The position numbers were made by a program, and so were the translations under genes. A stretch of 64,000 nucleotides of DNA from Pseudomonas lalucatii (GTDB taxonomy: Bacteria > Pseudomonadota > Gammaproteobacteria > Pseudomonadales > Pseudomonadaceae): contig NZ_JADPMV010000002.1 in NCBI RefSeq assembly GCF_018398425.1, positions 1,116,001 through 1,180,000 on the forward strand, written 5' to 3'. Of this stretch, positions 21,146 through 31,994 are shown piece after piece. Positions within the stretch are counted from its first letter, which is position 1; the number at the start of each line of letters is the position of its first letter. A model generated the notes under the pieces. The model made no database searches. It had not been told where the DNA came from and saw nothing but the letters and a program-made list of their open reading frames with translations.

Positions 21146-24100
21146 GTGTCGACAGCCCCACCTCTGCCCCTCCCGAGCGCACCGGGCGAATCGCCCCCGG
21201 CCCCGCTGCGCGGCTCGGTCAAGGGTGCCCTGGTGGCCCTGGTACTGGGCATGCTGGCGCTGCTGCTGTGGCAGCTGTACCTGGAGTCGCGGCAGCTGCA
21301 GGACAACCAGCGCCAGCTCAACCACGCGTTCAACGCGCAACTGGCCAAGCACCTCGGCCTGAGCATGGAGCTGAAGGCCCGTGCCGGCCTGGCCATCCTC
21401 GCCCCCTTCACCCGCGCGCCGCTTTCCGCCAAGCGGCGCGCGTCCGCCCTGAATAACCTGCGCTCGGTCTTCCCCACACTGCAAAGCCTGGCCTGGCTCG
21501 GCCCCCGCGGGGGCATCCGCAGCGACAGCCTGGACCGGGCCGACGATGCCCTGTTCCTCGGCCGCCTGGCCCAGCGCAGCCAGGGCGCGCCCTACCATTA
21601 CGCCTTCAGCCCCGACGGCGGCGACCGCATCTACCTGCTCCTGCGCCAGGACGAGGGCAGCGGGCCGGACGGCTACTGGGCCCTGCGCATGACCAGCGCG
21701 ACCCTGCGCGAGTGGCTCGACGAACATCACCAGAGCGACCACCAGTGGCTACTCGAAGACCGCCTGGAGCAACGGGTGATCAGCCGCCACCGGGCCCAGC
21801 CGACGCCCCTGACCAGCAGCTTCCCGCCGGTGACCGCCGAGGACCTGGCGCAGACCATCCTGCTGACCCCTCTCGGGGGCAGCGATTGGCAGCTACGGGC
21901 GCTGTTCAACGAGCGCAAGGTGCGCGCGCAGCTGCTGCCGAGACTGGCCGCCAAGTTCGCCCTGTTCAGCTTCTGCTCCCTGCTCACCCTGGTCGCCCTG
22001 TACCGCCTGCTGCGCGAACAGCGCCGCCTGCACGAGCTCAACGCCGCCTCGCGGCGCTCGCTGCACCAGGCCGCCAGCGCCCTGAGCGCCATCGAGGAGC
22101 GGGTCCTGGTCAGCGACGGCCAGGGCCGCCTCGCCTACCTCAACCCCCAGGCCGAGACGCTGTTCGGCGTGGCCAGCCAGGACACCCAGGGCCGCCACCT
22201 GCTGGACCTGATGCCGCGCCTCGACCCCCTGTTGCTGCACGACACCGCCTTTCACAGCGAGCAGGGACCGGACCTGGTGGAGATCCAGCAGGGAACCGCC
22301 AAGCGCTTGTTCGCCGTCAGCCGCAGCGATCTCGGCGAAGACGGCAGGCGCCTGGGTTTCGTCTGGGTACTGCGCGATGTCACCGAGGAGCAGCAGGCCA
22401 CCCGCGTGCTGAGGGAAACCCGGCGGCGCTACCAGGACATCTTCGAGGGCACCGGCACGGCGCTGTGCGTGCTCGACCTGTACGAACTGCGCGCCTATCT
22501 GCGCCAGCTGCAGCTGCATGATCGGGCCAGCCTGGTGCACTGGCTGCAGGCGCACCCGCAGCGCCACGGCGAACTGCTGCAACGCATGCGCCTGACCGAG
22601 ACCAACCAGGTGGCACTGCGCCTGCTCGGCGTCGCCAACACCACGCAAGGCTGGCAGCACCTGATCGACAGTGGCCCGCTGCGCCCGGACGGCTTCCGCC
22701 AACAGCTGCTCTACGCCCTGCTCGAAGGCGCCGCGCAGCTGGAGCTGGAGTGCCGGATCACCACGCCCCAGGGCCACGAGCGCCACTTCTGGCTGGTCCT
22801 GCGCCTGCCCGAGGCCGCCGAAGACCTGCACGCGGTGACCCTGAGCCTCAGCGACATCACCAGCCGCAAGCGCATCGAACTGTCGCTGGTCGAGCGCGAA
22901 CGCTTCTGGTCCGACGTGGTGCGCGCCGTGCCGGACACCCTCTACGTGCATGACGTGAAGAACCGCCAGGTGCTGTTCAGCAACCACCACCTGGGCCTGC
23001 AGCTGGGCTACAGCCAGGCCGAGCTGAGCGACATGGGCGAGGCCTTCTGGGAGCAGATCCTGCACCCGGACGACCACGACTATTACTGGCGTATCCGCAA
23101 CCTGCAGCAGGTGGTGGGCGACGGCGTGCTGCTCGAGTCACAGCTGCGCTGGCAACGCCGGGACGGTGCCTGGCGCTGGTTCAGCATCCGCGAGCAGGCG
23201 CTGCGCCGCGACGACAGCGGCCGGGTCAGCCGCCTGCTCGGCATCGCCAAGGACATCACCGAACAGATCGAGAGCAGCGAGTCGCTGCGCGACAGCGAAC
23301 AGCGCTACCGCCTGCTGGCCGAGAGCATCAGCGACATGATCTTCTCCACCGACGCCGGCCTGCACCTGAACTACGTCAGCCCCTCGGTGCAGGCGGCCCT
23401 GGGCTACAGCAGCGACTGGGTGCTGGCCAACGGCTTCCGCGGCCTGACCACCAACCCGGCACAGTTGGTGGGCCTGGACCAGTTGCTCGAACGGATTCGC
23501 GGGGCCCTCGCCACGCCGCGGCACCTGGCCGAGCTGCGCCAGCAGCTGCAGCCGCAGCTCTTCGTCTTCGACTGCCTGCGCGCCGACGGCCGCAAGGTGC
23601 CGGTGGAGGTGCGCCTGGTGCCGATGTGGGACGAGTACGGGGGCTTCGAGGGCCTGCTCGGGGTCGGCCGCGACGTCGCCCAGCAACGCCGGGCGGAGAA
23701 GGACATGCGCATGGCCGCCACGGTGTTCGAGCACTCCACCGCGGCGATCCTGGTCACCGACCCGGCCGGCTACATCGTCCAGGTCAACAAGGCCTTCAGC
23801 CGGGTCAGCGGCTACAGCTCGGCCCAGGTGCTCGACCAGCTGCCGAGCATGCTCACCGCCGACCGCCAACAGGCCAGCCACCTGCAGTACATTCTCGGCC
23901 AGCTCAACCAGCGCGGCAGCTGGGAGGGCGAGGTCTGGCTCAAGCGGCGCAACGGCGAGACCTACCCGGCCTGGGTCGGCATCACCGCGGTGCAGGACGA
24001 GGACGGCGACCTGGTCAGCTACGTGTGCTTCTTCAGCGACATCAGCGAGCGCAAGGCCAGCGAGCAGCGCATCCACCGCCTGGCCTACTACGACGCCCTG

Positions 24101-25393
24101 ACCCAGCTGCCCAACCGCACCCTGTTCCAGGACCGCCTGCACACCGCCCTGCAGCATGGCGAACGGCACCAGGAGTGGGTCGCGCTGATGTTCCTCGACC
24201 TCGACCGCTTCAAGCCGATCAACGACTCCCTCGGCCATGCCGCCGGCGACCGCATGCTCAAGGACGTGGCCGTGCGCCTGGCCGCCTGCGTCGACGGCGA
24301 CGACACCGTGGCGCGCATGGGCGGCGACGAGTTCACCCTGCTGCTGCAGTCGTCCGCCAGCCGGGACGTCGCGCTGAACCGGGCGGTCCACGTGGCCGAG
24401 CAGATCCTCGCCAGCCTAGCGCGACCCTTCCTCCTCGAGGGCCGCGAATTCTTCGTCACCGCCAGCATCGGCATCGCCCTGAGCCCCCAGGACGGCAACG
24501 AGCTGAGCCAGCTGATGAAGAACGCCGACACCGCCATGTACCACGCCAAGGAGCGCGGCAAGAACAACTTCCAGTTCTACCAGGCCGACATGAACGCCAG
24601 CGCCCTGGAGCGCCTGGAGCTGGAGAGCGACCTGCGCCACGCCCTGGAGCAGGGCGAGTTCGTGCTGCACTACCAGCCGCAGTTCGCCGGCAACGGCCAG
24701 CGCCTGACCGGCGTCGAGGCGCTGCTGCGCTGGCAGCACCCGCGCCGCGGCCTGGTGCCGCCGGACGACTTCATCCCGGTGCTCGAAGAGCTCGGCCTGG
24801 TGGTGCAGGTCGGCGACTGGGTGCTGGCCGAGGCCTGCCGCCAGCTCAGGAGCTGGCACTTGGCGAAGATCCGCGTGCCCAAGGTGTCGATCAACCTGTC
24901 GGCGCGGCAGTTCGCCGATGGCGACCTGGGCCGGCGCATCGCCGCGATCCTCGAGGACAGCGGCGTGGCCCCGGCCTGCCTGGAACTGGAGCTGACCGAG
25001 AGCATCCTGATGCAGGACGTGACCGGCGCCCTGGGCACCCTGGCCGACCTCAAGCGCCTGGGCCTGTGCCTGGCGATCGACGACTTCGGCACCGGCTACA
25101 GCTCGCTGAACTACCTCAAGCAGTTCCCCATCGACGTGCTGAAGATCGACCGCAGCTTCGTCGACGGCCTGCCCGACGGCGAGCAGGACGCGCAGATCGC
25201 CCGCGCCATCATCGCCATGGCCCACAGCCTGAACCTGGCGGTGATCGCCGAGGGCGTGGAGAGCCAGGCGCAACTGGACTTCCTGCGCGAGCACGAATGC
25301 GACGAGGTACAGGGCTACCTGCTCGGCCGGCCCATGCCCGCCGCGCAATTCGCCGCCCAGTTCGGCGGCGCCGCGCTGTTCATGCTGGGCTAG
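21146..25393 (+). CDS. morA: Motility regulator MorA, PAS-GGDEF-EAL membrane protein
   Basis: A c-di-GMP-metabolising membrane protein that controls flagellum timing and biofilm in pseudomonads. Starting from GTG at 21146 it has 1415 residues, the length I recall for P. aeruginosa MorA. A transmembrane segment at about 25-46, a periplasmic region and a second span at about 270-288 precede five PAS-like repeats (from about 313, 427, 585, 719 and 855). The GGDEF domain has an intact RMGGDEF near residue 1055, and the EAL domain has VEALLRW near 1191 with DDFGTGYSSL, so both cyclase and phosphodiesterase signatures are present. It precedes glyA, as in P. aeruginosa. Confidence 0.95.
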   Translation: MSTAPPLPLPSAPGESPPAPLRGSVKGALVALVLGMLALLLWQLYLESRQLQDNQRQLNHAFNAQLAKHLGLSMELKARAGLAILAPFTRAPLSAKRRASALNNLRSVFPTLQSLAWLGPRGGIRSDSLDRADDALFLGRLAQRSQGAPYHYAFSPDGGDRIYLLLRQDEGSGPDGYWALRMTSATLREWLDEHHQSDHQWLLEDRLEQRVISRHRAQPTPLTSSFPPVTAEDLAQTILLTPLGGSDWQLRALFNERKVRAQLLPRLAAKFALFSFCSLLTLVALYRLLREQRRLHELNAASRRSLHQAASALSAIEERVLVSDGQGRLAYLNPQAETLFGVASQDTQGRHLLDLMPRLDPLLLHDTAFHSEQGPDLVEIQQGTAKRLFAVSRSDLGEDGRRLGFVWVLRDVTEEQQATRVLRETRRRYQDIFEGTGTALCVLDLYELRAYLRQLQLHDRASLVHWLQAHPQRHGELLQRMRLTETNQVALRLLGVANTTQGWQHLIDSGPLRPDGFRQQLLYALLEGAAQLELECRITTPQGHERHFWLVLRLPEAAEDLHAVTLSLSDITSRKRIELSLVERERFWSDVVRAVPDTLYVHDVKNRQVLFSNHHLGLQLGYSQAELSDMGEAFWEQILHPDDHDYYWRIRNLQQVVGDGVLLESQLRWQRRDGAWRWFSIREQALRRDDSGRVSRLLGIAKDITEQIESSESLRDSEQRYRLLAESISDMIFSTDAGLHLNYVSPSVQAALGYSSDWVLANGFRGLTTNPAQLVGLDQLLERIRGALATPRHLAELRQQLQPQLFVFDCLRADGRKVPVEVRLVPMWDEYGGFEGLLGVGRDVAQQRRAEKDMRMAATVFEHSTAAILVTDPAGYIVQVNKAFSRVSGYSSAQVLDQLPSMLTADRQQASHLQYILGQLNQRGSWEGEVWLKRRNGETYPAWVGITAVQDEDGDLVSYVCFFSDISERKASEQRIHRLAYYDALTQLPNRTLFQDRLHTALQHGERHQEWVALMFLDLDRFKPINDSLGHAAGDRMLKDVAVRLAACVDGDDTVARMGGDEFTLLLQSSASRDVALNRAVHVAEQILASLARPFLLEGREFFVTASIGIALSPQDGNELSQLMKNADTAMYHAKERGKNNFQFYQADMNASALERLELESDLRHALEQGEFVLHYQPQFAGNGQRLTGVEALLRWQHPRRGLVPPDDFIPVLEELGLVVQVGDWVLAEACRQLRSWHLAKIRVPKVSINLSARQFADGDLGRRIAAILEDSGVAPACLELELTESILMQDVTGALGTLADLKRLGLCLAIDDFGTGYSSLNYLKQFPIDVLKIDRSFVDGLPDGEQDAQIARAIIAMAHSLNLAVIAEGVESQAQLDFLREHECDEVQGYLLGRPMPAAQFAAQFGGAALFMLG

Positions 25394-25515
25394 CAGCGCC
25401 TGGATGAATCCCGCTCGCGCCGCCCATGACCGCCGCTCACCCCCGCCCCGGCCGCTATAGGGTAGAATCCGCCCCCTCTTTCAACCGCCCAGCCGATTGC
25501 CCAGGGGATTGCCAT

Positions 25516-26769
<1,254 letters not shown>

Positions 26770-26788
26770 GCCACGCGCCACGCCCGAG

Positions 26789-26812
26789 AGCCCGCCACCC
26801 GGCGGGCTTTTT
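26789..26812 (+). terminator. Rho-independent terminator of glyA
   Basis: A perfect 8-bp stem AGCCCGCC / GGCGGGCT with an ACCC loop runs into a T tract, 19 bp after the stop. Confidence 0.93.
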
Positions 26813-26909
26813 CTTGATCCGCCCCAGCCCCGCGCCCGCACGTCGAAGAATGCCGCGTCAGCCGCCCGGGCCTTAGCTATAGTGGACGCAACCGTCCAGG
26901 AGTCTGTAG

Positions 26910-27284
26910 ATGAGTGAAATCAGCCAAGAGCGTCGACGCTTCCAGCGCATCGACTTCGACGCCCCCACCGAGATCGCCCAGGGTGCCCAGCGCTGGACGG
27001 TCGAGCTGCACGACCTGTCCCTCAAGGGCCTGTTGATCAAGCGCCCGGCGCAGTGGGACGGCGACGGCGAGCAGCCCTTCGTCGCCGCTGTCGACCTGGG
27101 CGGCGGCATCCAGGTGCAGATGGAGGTCGAGCTGGCCCGCAGCCAGGGCGACCTGCTGGGGTTCACCTGCCGCCATATCGACCTCGACTCGATCAGTCAC
27201 CTGCGCCGTCTGGTCGAGCTCAACCTCGGCGACGAGACCCTGCTGGAACGCGAGCTGGCGGCGCTGGGCGAAGCACCGGACTGA
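26910..27284 (+). CDS. mapZ: PilZ-domain c-di-GMP receptor (MapZ-like)
   Basis: A single-domain PilZ protein of 124 residues. The c-di-GMP motifs are intact: RRFQR (residues 9-13, RxxxR) and DLSLKG (residues 35-40, DxSxxG). The C-terminal [22 protein letters not shown] matches P. aeruginosa MapZ (PA4608), as I recall it. MapZ inhibits the methyltransferase CheR1 when bound to c-di-GMP and so affects chemotaxis. The start at 26910 has an AGGAG-like site (CCAGGAG). Confidence 0.9.
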   Translation: MSEISQERRRFQRIDFDAPTEIAQGAQRWTVELHDLSLKGLLIKRPAQWDGDGEQPFVAAVDLGGGIQVQMEVELARSQGDLLGFTCRHIDLDSISHLRRLVELNLGDETLLERELAALGEAPD

Positions 27285-27305
27285 GCGACAGTCCGTGCAG
27301 AAGAA

Positions 27306-27326
27306 AGGGCGCCGCGGCGCCCTTTT
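27306..27326. terminator. Terminator between mapZ and radA
   Basis: Stem AGGGCGCC / GGCGCCCT with a 2-base loop, then TTT on the plus strand and A residues upstream that give a shorter T run on the minus strand. It fits the convergent pair mapZ and radA. Confidence 0.8.
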
Positions 27327-27342
27327 GTGCCTCTGCCCGGCG

Positions 27343-28707
27343 CTACTCGAAGAGCGCGTCCAGCGCCTGTTCCAGGCGCGTCACCGCGATGACCCGCAAG
27401 CCGGCCGGCGCCTCCTTGGGCGCGTTGCCCCTGGGCACTATGGCGCGCTTGAAACCGTGCTTGGCCGCCTCCTTGAGGCGCTCCTGGCCGCTGGGCACCG
27501 GGCGGATCTCGCCGGACAGGCCGACTTCGCCGAACACCAGCAAATCGTTGGCCAGCGGCCGGTTGCGCAGGCTGGAGATCACCGCCGCCATCAGCGCCAG
27601 GTCCGAGGCGGTCTCCAGCACCTTGACCCCGCCGACCACGTTGAGGAACACGTCCTGGTCGTAGGTCGGGATACCGCCATGCCGGTGCAGCACCGCCAGC
27701 AACATGGCCAGGCGGTTCTGGTCCAGGCCCAGGGTGACGCGGCGCGGGTTGCCCAGGTGGCTGGTGTCGACCAGCGCCTGCACCTCCACCAGCATCGGCC
27801 GGGTGCCCTCCCAGGTGGCCATCACCACGCTGCCCGGCACCTCCTCCTGGGCGCGGGTGAGGAAGATCGCCGAGGGGTTGGTGACCTCCTTGAGGCCCTT
27901 GTCGGTCATGCCGAACACGCCCAGCTCGTTGATCGCGCCGAAGCGGTTCTTCACCGCCCGCAGCAGGCGCAGGCGACCGTCCGACTCGCCCTCGAAGTAC
28001 AGCACGGTGTCGACCATGTGCTCGAGCACCCGCGGCCCGGCCAGGGCGCCCTCCTTGGTCACGTGGCCGACCAGGAAGATCGCCGTGCCGCTCTGCTTGG
28101 CGAAGCGCACCAGCAAGGCGGCGCTCTCGCGCACCTGGGCGACGCCGCCGGGGGCCGACTGCAGCTGCTCGGTGAAGATGGTCTGGATCGAGTCGATCAC
28201 CATCACCTTGGGCTTTTCCAGGCGCGCGGTGGCGATGATCGCCTCGATATTGGTCTCGGTCATCACCTTCAGGCGGTCTTCCGGCAGGCCCAGACGGCGG
28301 GCGCGCATGGCCACCTGCTGCTGCGACTCCTCGCCGGTGACGTACAGCGCCGGGAAGCGGCTGGCGATGTTGCACAGGGTCTGCAGCAGGATGGTCGACT
28401 TGCCGATGCCCGGATCGCCGCCGATCAGCACCACCGAGCCGTCCACCAGGCCGCCGCCGAGCACCCGGTCCAGCTCGCCCGAGGCGGTGGAAAAGCGCGG
28501 CATCTCCTCGACGCTGACCTCGGCCAGGGTCTTGATCTGCGCCTGCTGGCCGGCCCAGCCGGTGCGCCCGCTGGGGGTGACGGCATTGGCCTCCAGGATG
28601 GTTTCCACCAGGGTGTTCCAGGCCCCGCACTCGCCGCACTGGCCGGCCCACTTGGGAAAGGTCGCGCCGCACTCGGTGCAGCCGTACATGCGCTTGGCCT
28701 TGGCCAT
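27343..28707 (-). CDS. radA: DNA repair protein RadA
   Basis: A RecA-like helicase involved in branch migration during recombination. The 454-residue protein starts MAKAKRMYGCTECGATF, with a C4 zinc finger (CTEC and CGEC). Walker A is GGDPGIGKST, the RadA KNRFG motif is in AVKNRFGAINE, and the C-terminal Lon-like fold includes SGEIRPVPSGQERLKEA. A GTG directly before the ATG is in frame, but the ATG at 28707 is the natural start. Confidence 0.96.
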   Translation of the reverse strand: MAKAKRMYGCTECGATFPKWAGQCGECGAWNTLVETILEANAVTPSGRTGWAGQQAQIKTLAEVSVEEMPRFSTASGELDRVLGGGLVDGSVVLIGGDPGIGKSTILLQTLCNIASRFPALYVTGEESQQQVAMRARRLGLPEDRLKVMTETNIEAIIATARLEKPKVMVIDSIQTIFTEQLQSAPGGVAQVRESAALLVRFAKQSGTAIFLVGHVTKEGALAGPRVLEHMVDTVLYFEGESDGRLRLLRAVKNRFGAINELGVFGMTDKGLKEVTNPSAIFLTRAQEEVPGSVVMATWEGTRPMLVEVQALVDTSHLGNPRRVTLGLDQNRLAMLLAVLHRHGGIPTYDQDVFLNVVGGVKVLETASDLALMAAVISSLRNRPLANDLLVFGEVGLSGEIRPVPSGQERLKEAAKHGFKRAIVPRGNAPKEAPAGLRVIAVTRLEQALDALFE

Positions 28708-28949
28708 CACGAACTCCGTCGGACGAAAACGCGCATCATAGCCTGTCGCGCCGGCCGAGCGGCACGCCCGCGGCCGCCAGCAACCTAGCCGCCGCGCCCG
28801 AACGCGGACGCGGGCAGGACTCTGGAAAAGCTTCGAGTAGGTGGAATTGTCCGCAACCGGGGGTTGCGCGTCGCGAGCCGTAGCGCCGTCTCACCGCATG
28901 GCGGCGGGCGACCCATCCCCTGCGCCGGGCGCCGCCCCCGGCCGGCCCC

Positions 28950-29198
28950 TCATTTGCTGACACCGTTGCTCAGCATGGCGGCGACTTCGTCCTTCAAGCT
29001 GACCCGCTGCATCTTCAGCCCCAGCAGCTCCATCTCGTCCATGGCGACCCGGCCGTCTTCGACTTCGTAGATGCGCTTGTCCAGCTCCTCATACTCCCGG
29101 GCCAGCCGGGCGAAATGTCCGTCAGCCTGGAACAGGGCACGCATTTGCGCCTCGAACTGCGGGAATTCACGGCTGAGCGGATGATATTGCAGTGGCAT
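28950..29198 (-). CDS. YdcH family (DUF465) small protein
   Basis: An 82-residue protein with a helical, charged core. The pattern [18 protein letters not shown] followed by LKDEVAAML is typical of DUF465/YdcH helical-hairpin proteins. The function is unknown. The start [19 protein letters not shown] at 29198 matches the family's HPLxxEFP beginning. The 242 bp between it and radA hold no gene that I can support. Confidence 0.85.
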   Translation of the reverse strand: MPLQYHPLSREFPQFEAQMRALFQADGHFARLAREYEELDKRIYEVEDGRVAMDEMELLGLKMQRVSLKDEVAAMLSNGVSK

Positions 29199-29369
29199 GG
29201 CGGCATCCTCTGGATGGGTGTATTTACCATCAGCCTAGCTCAGCTGCGGGCTTTCCACAGGCCGCCCGGACCAGCGCCACGCAGGCCGGCGAGAACGCCT
29301 GCGGCGGTTTCCTGGCGGGGGCGCGAGCCTGGATTACACTCAGTCGACCAACCTCCAGGGAACGACGGC

Positions 29370-29777
29370 ATGAGCATACTCGGTGAATTCAAGGCATTCG
29401 CGGTCAAGGGCAACGTGGTCGACATGGCGGTGGGCATCATCATCGGTGCCGCCTTCGGCAAGATCGTGTCCTCCTTCGTCGGCGACATGGTGATGCCGCC
29501 GCTGGGCATCCTGATCGGCGGGGTGGACTTCTCCGACCTGGCCATAGTGCTCAAGGCCGCCGAGGGCGACCTGCCGGCGGTGACCCTGGCCTACGGCAAG
29601 TTCATCCAGACCATTCTCGACTTCACCATCGTCGCCTTCGCCATCTTCATGGGCGTCAAGGTCATCAACCGCCTCAAGCGCGAGGAAGAGGCCGCCCCCG
29701 CCGCCCCGCCGGCGCCGACCAAGGAGCAACAACTGCTCGGCGAGATCCGCGACCTGCTCAAGGCCCAGCAGAAGTAG
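29370..29777 (+). CDS. mscL: Large-conductance mechanosensitive channel
   Basis: MscL opens under membrane tension to relieve hypo-osmotic shock. The 135-residue protein has the pore helix in [20 protein letters not shown] and a second membrane span ([18 protein letters not shown]). A Pro/Ala-rich linker leads to the C-terminal bundle [13 protein letters not shown]. The length equals that of E. coli MscL (136). It is monocistronic and converges on the ferredoxin-NADP reductase gene. Confidence 0.97.
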   Translation: MSILGEFKAFAVKGNVVDMAVGIIIGAAFGKIVSSFVGDMVMPPLGILIGGVDFSDLAIVLKAAEGDLPAVTLAYGKFIQTILDFTIVAFAIFMGVKVINRLKREEEAAPAAPPAPTKEQQLLGEIRDLLKAQQK

Positions 29778-29788
29778 CGGCTCCAGGC

Positions 29789-30565
29789 CTACCAGTAGTT
29801 CTCCACCGCCACCTGGCCCGGCCTGCGGGTCAGGCTCAGGTGCAGGTCGCGCTGCTTCAGCAGGGCCCGGGTATCGTCGATCATCTGCGGGTTGCCGCAG
29901 AGCATCAGCCGCGAATGCTCGGGGCTCAGTTCGACGCCGGCGGCGCGCTCCAGCTCGCCGCTTTCGAGCAGGGTAGTGATGCGCGCGGTCAGGCAGCCCG
30001 GCGCCTGCTCGCGGGTCACCAGCGGCAAATAGGTCAGCCGGTCGGCGAACTCGGCCAGGTGCTCCAGCTGGCCGAGGCCCCTGATCTGCTCTTGGTAGGC
30101 CAGCTCGCCGGCGGTGCGGGCGCTGTAGACCAGGATGATGCGCTCGAAGCGCTGCCAGGCCTCGAAGTCCTGCAGCAGCGACAGGAACGGCGCCAGGCCG
30201 GTGCCGCTGGCCAGCAGCCAGAGGTCGCGGCCATCGATGAAGCGGTCCAGGGTGAGAAAACCGAAGGCCTGCTTGTCCACCAGCAGGCTGTCGCCGGCCT
30301 TGAGGCGACTGAGCTGCGAGGTGAATTCGCCGCCCGGCACGACGATGGAGAAGAACTCGAGGAAGTCGTCGTGGGGCGCCGAGACCATCGAGTAGGCGCG
30401 CCAGACCAGGCTGCCATCGGCCTTCTGCACGCCGAGGCGGGCGAACTGCCCGGCACGAAAGCGGAAGCCCGGGGCGCGCGAGCAGCGCAGGCTGAACAGG
30501 CTCGGCGACCAGACGTGCACGTCGCTCAGGGTCTGGCGGGTGAACTTCTCTTCGCTGACGGTCAT
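29789..30565 (-). CDS. fpr: Ferredoxin--NADP+ reductase
   Basis: A 258-residue FAD enzyme exchanging electrons between NADPH and ferredoxin or flavodoxin. The FAD-binding motif is in WRAYSMVSAP, the NADP-binding region in LASGTGLAPFLSLL, and the family's C-terminal aromatic end is ENYW. Of the two pseudomonad paralogues it appears closer to the second group, with a longer N-terminal TRQTLSDVHVWSPSLFSLR, than to classical FprA; this is from memory. It is divergent from rlmG, with only 70 bp between the starts. Confidence 0.88.
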   Translation of the reverse strand: MTVSEEKFTRQTLSDVHVWSPSLFSLRCSRAPGFRFRAGQFARLGVQKADGSLVWRAYSMVSAPHDDFLEFFSIVVPGGEFTSQLSRLKAGDSLLVDKQAFGFLTLDRFIDGRDLWLLASGTGLAPFLSLLQDFEAWQRFERIILVYSARTAGELAYQEQIRGLGQLEHLAEFADRLTYLPLVTREQAPGCLTARITTLLESGELERAAGVELSPEHSRLMLCGNPQMIDDTRALLKQRDLHLSLTRRPGQVAVENYW

Positions 30566-30635
30566 AATCTTCGCCTCGTTTCATCCCTGCCTCCAGTGTC
30601 GCGCAAAGCGCACCCGGCAAACACCGACGGTTTCC

Positions 30636-31760
30636 ATGCCTATTCTGACGACGCCCTTCGCCCAACTCGACCTGATCCGCCAGCCCGACCAGGCCAACGA
30701 ACCCCTGCAGGCCTTCGATGCCGCCGACGAATACCTGCTGGGCCACCTGCACGAGCAGGGTCTGGCGAGCGATGCTCGGGTACTGCTGCTCAACGACAGC
30801 TTCGGTGCCCTGGCCGCCAGCCTGGTCGGCCGGGCCCGGGTGACCAGCAGCGGCGACTCCTACCTGGGGCACCTGGGGCTGAGGGTCAACCTGGCGCGCA
30901 ACCAGCTGCCGGCCGAGGCGGTGACCTTCGTCCCGGCCAGCGAGACGCCCCAGGGGCCGTTCGACTGGGTGCTGGTCCGCGTGCCCAAGACCCTGGCGCT
31001 GCTGGAGGAGCAGCTGATCCGCCTGCACGGCCAGCTGACCCCCGGGGCCAGGGTGGTGGCCGCGGCCATGGTCAAGCACCTGCCGCGGGCCGCCGGCGAC
31101 CTGCTGGAAAAATACATCGGCCCGGTGCAGGCCTCCTTGGCGGTGAAGAAGGCGCGCCTGCTGCTGGCCACGCCCGAAACCAAGGCCGCCCCGGTATCGC
31201 CCTACCCGACCCGCTACCGCCTGGATAAACCCGCCCTGGAACTGCTCAACCACGCCAACCTGTTCTGCCGCGAAGGCCTGGACATCGGCACCCGCGCCTT
31301 CCTGCCGCACCTGCCCAGGCACCTGGGGCGCATCCGCGTGGCGGACCTGGGCTGCGGCAACGGCGTGCTCGGCATCGCCTACGCCCTGGCCAGCCCCCAG
31401 GCCGAACTGTGCCTGGTGGACGAGTCCTACATGGCGGTGCAGTCGGCGGCCGAGAACTGGCGCGCGGCCCTGGGCGGGCGGCCGGTGAGCCTTCGCGCCG
31501 GCGACGGCCTGGCCGACCAGGCCGCCGACTCCCTCGACCTGGTGCTGTGCAACCCGCCCTTCCACCAGCAGCAGGTGGTGGGGGATTTTCTCGCCTGGCG
31601 CATGTTCCAGCAGGCCCGCGCCGCGCTGGTCAAGGGCGGCGAGCTGTGGATAGTCGGCAACCGCCACCTGGGCTACCACGCCAAGCTGGGGCGGCTGTTC
31701 CGCGGCGTCGAGCAGGTGGCGGCCACGCCGAAGTTCGTGGTGCTCAAGGCGAGCAAATAG
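30636..31760 (+). CDS. rlmG: 23S rRNA (guanine-N2)-methyltransferase RlmG-like
   Basis: A 374-residue SAM-dependent methyltransferase with a duplicated fold, as in RlmG/RsmC. The N-terminal copy is degenerate (VLLLNDSFGALAASLVG). The C-terminal copy has the SAM motif VADLGCGNGVLGIAYA and the catalytic LCNPPFH. RlmG methylates G1835 of 23S rRNA; RsmC is the alternative, but the N-terminal pattern fits RlmG better. The start MPILTTPFAQLDLIRQP at 30636 was chosen from the family start; the upstream frame overlaps fpr. Confidence 0.85.
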   Translation: MPILTTPFAQLDLIRQPDQANEPLQAFDAADEYLLGHLHEQGLASDARVLLLNDSFGALAASLVGRARVTSSGDSYLGHLGLRVNLARNQLPAEAVTFVPASETPQGPFDWVLVRVPKTLALLEEQLIRLHGQLTPGARVVAAAMVKHLPRAAGDLLEKYIGPVQASLAVKKARLLLATPETKAAPVSPYPTRYRLDKPALELLNHANLFCREGLDIGTRAFLPHLPRHLGRIRVADLGCGNGVLGIAYALASPQAELCLVDESYMAVQSAAENWRAALGGRPVSLRAGDGLADQAADSLDLVLCNPPFHQQQVVGDFLAWRMFQQARAALVKGGELWIVGNRHLGYHAKLGRLFRGVEQVAATPKFVVLKASK

Positions 31761-31813
31761 CGTCGATCAGGCATAGGGGGGGAAACCGCGCAGCGTTTTC
31801 CCCCGTGCTTGGT

Positions 31814-31841
31814 GGGTGGATGAAAAAAGCGTCATCCACCC
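31814..31841. repeat. REP-like palindrome overlapping the DUF2474 stop
   Basis: GGGTGGATGA (31814-31823) and TCATCCACCC (31832-31841) form a perfect 10-bp inverted repeat around AAAAAGCG. GGGTGGAT palindromes are common intergenic repeats in Pseudomonas genomes, from memory. Its right arm reaches the stop codon of the 47-residue gene, and it also lies 53 bp after the convergent rlmG, so it could act as a terminator for both. Confidence 0.65.
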
Positions 31842-31984
31842 TACGGCGTGCCCAGCCCCGCCGCACTCATGAACAGGCGCAGCAGCCCGGCCACGGCGGC
31901 CAGGGTCAGTACGCTGGCGCCCCAGATCAGCGCCAGCCAGGCCAGGCGCTGCCACAGGGGTTTCTTCTCCTCGCGCCGAGCCAT
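31841..31984 (-). CDS. DUF2474 (CydX-like) small subunit of the bd-type oxidase
   Basis: A 47-residue membrane peptide, MARREEKKPLWQRLAWLALI and onward, with one hydrophobic helix (about residues 13-38) after a basic N-terminus. It lies 10 bp after cioB in the same operon. Short DUF2474 proteins follow cioAB in many proteobacteria and are thought to stabilise the oxidase as CydX does in E. coli. The stop TAG at 31841-31843 is inside the REP-like palindrome. Confidence 0.8.
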   Translation of the reverse strand: MARREEKKPLWQRLAWLALIWGASVLTLAAVAGLLRLFMSAAGLGTP

Positions 31985-31994
31985 GTCCGCGCCC

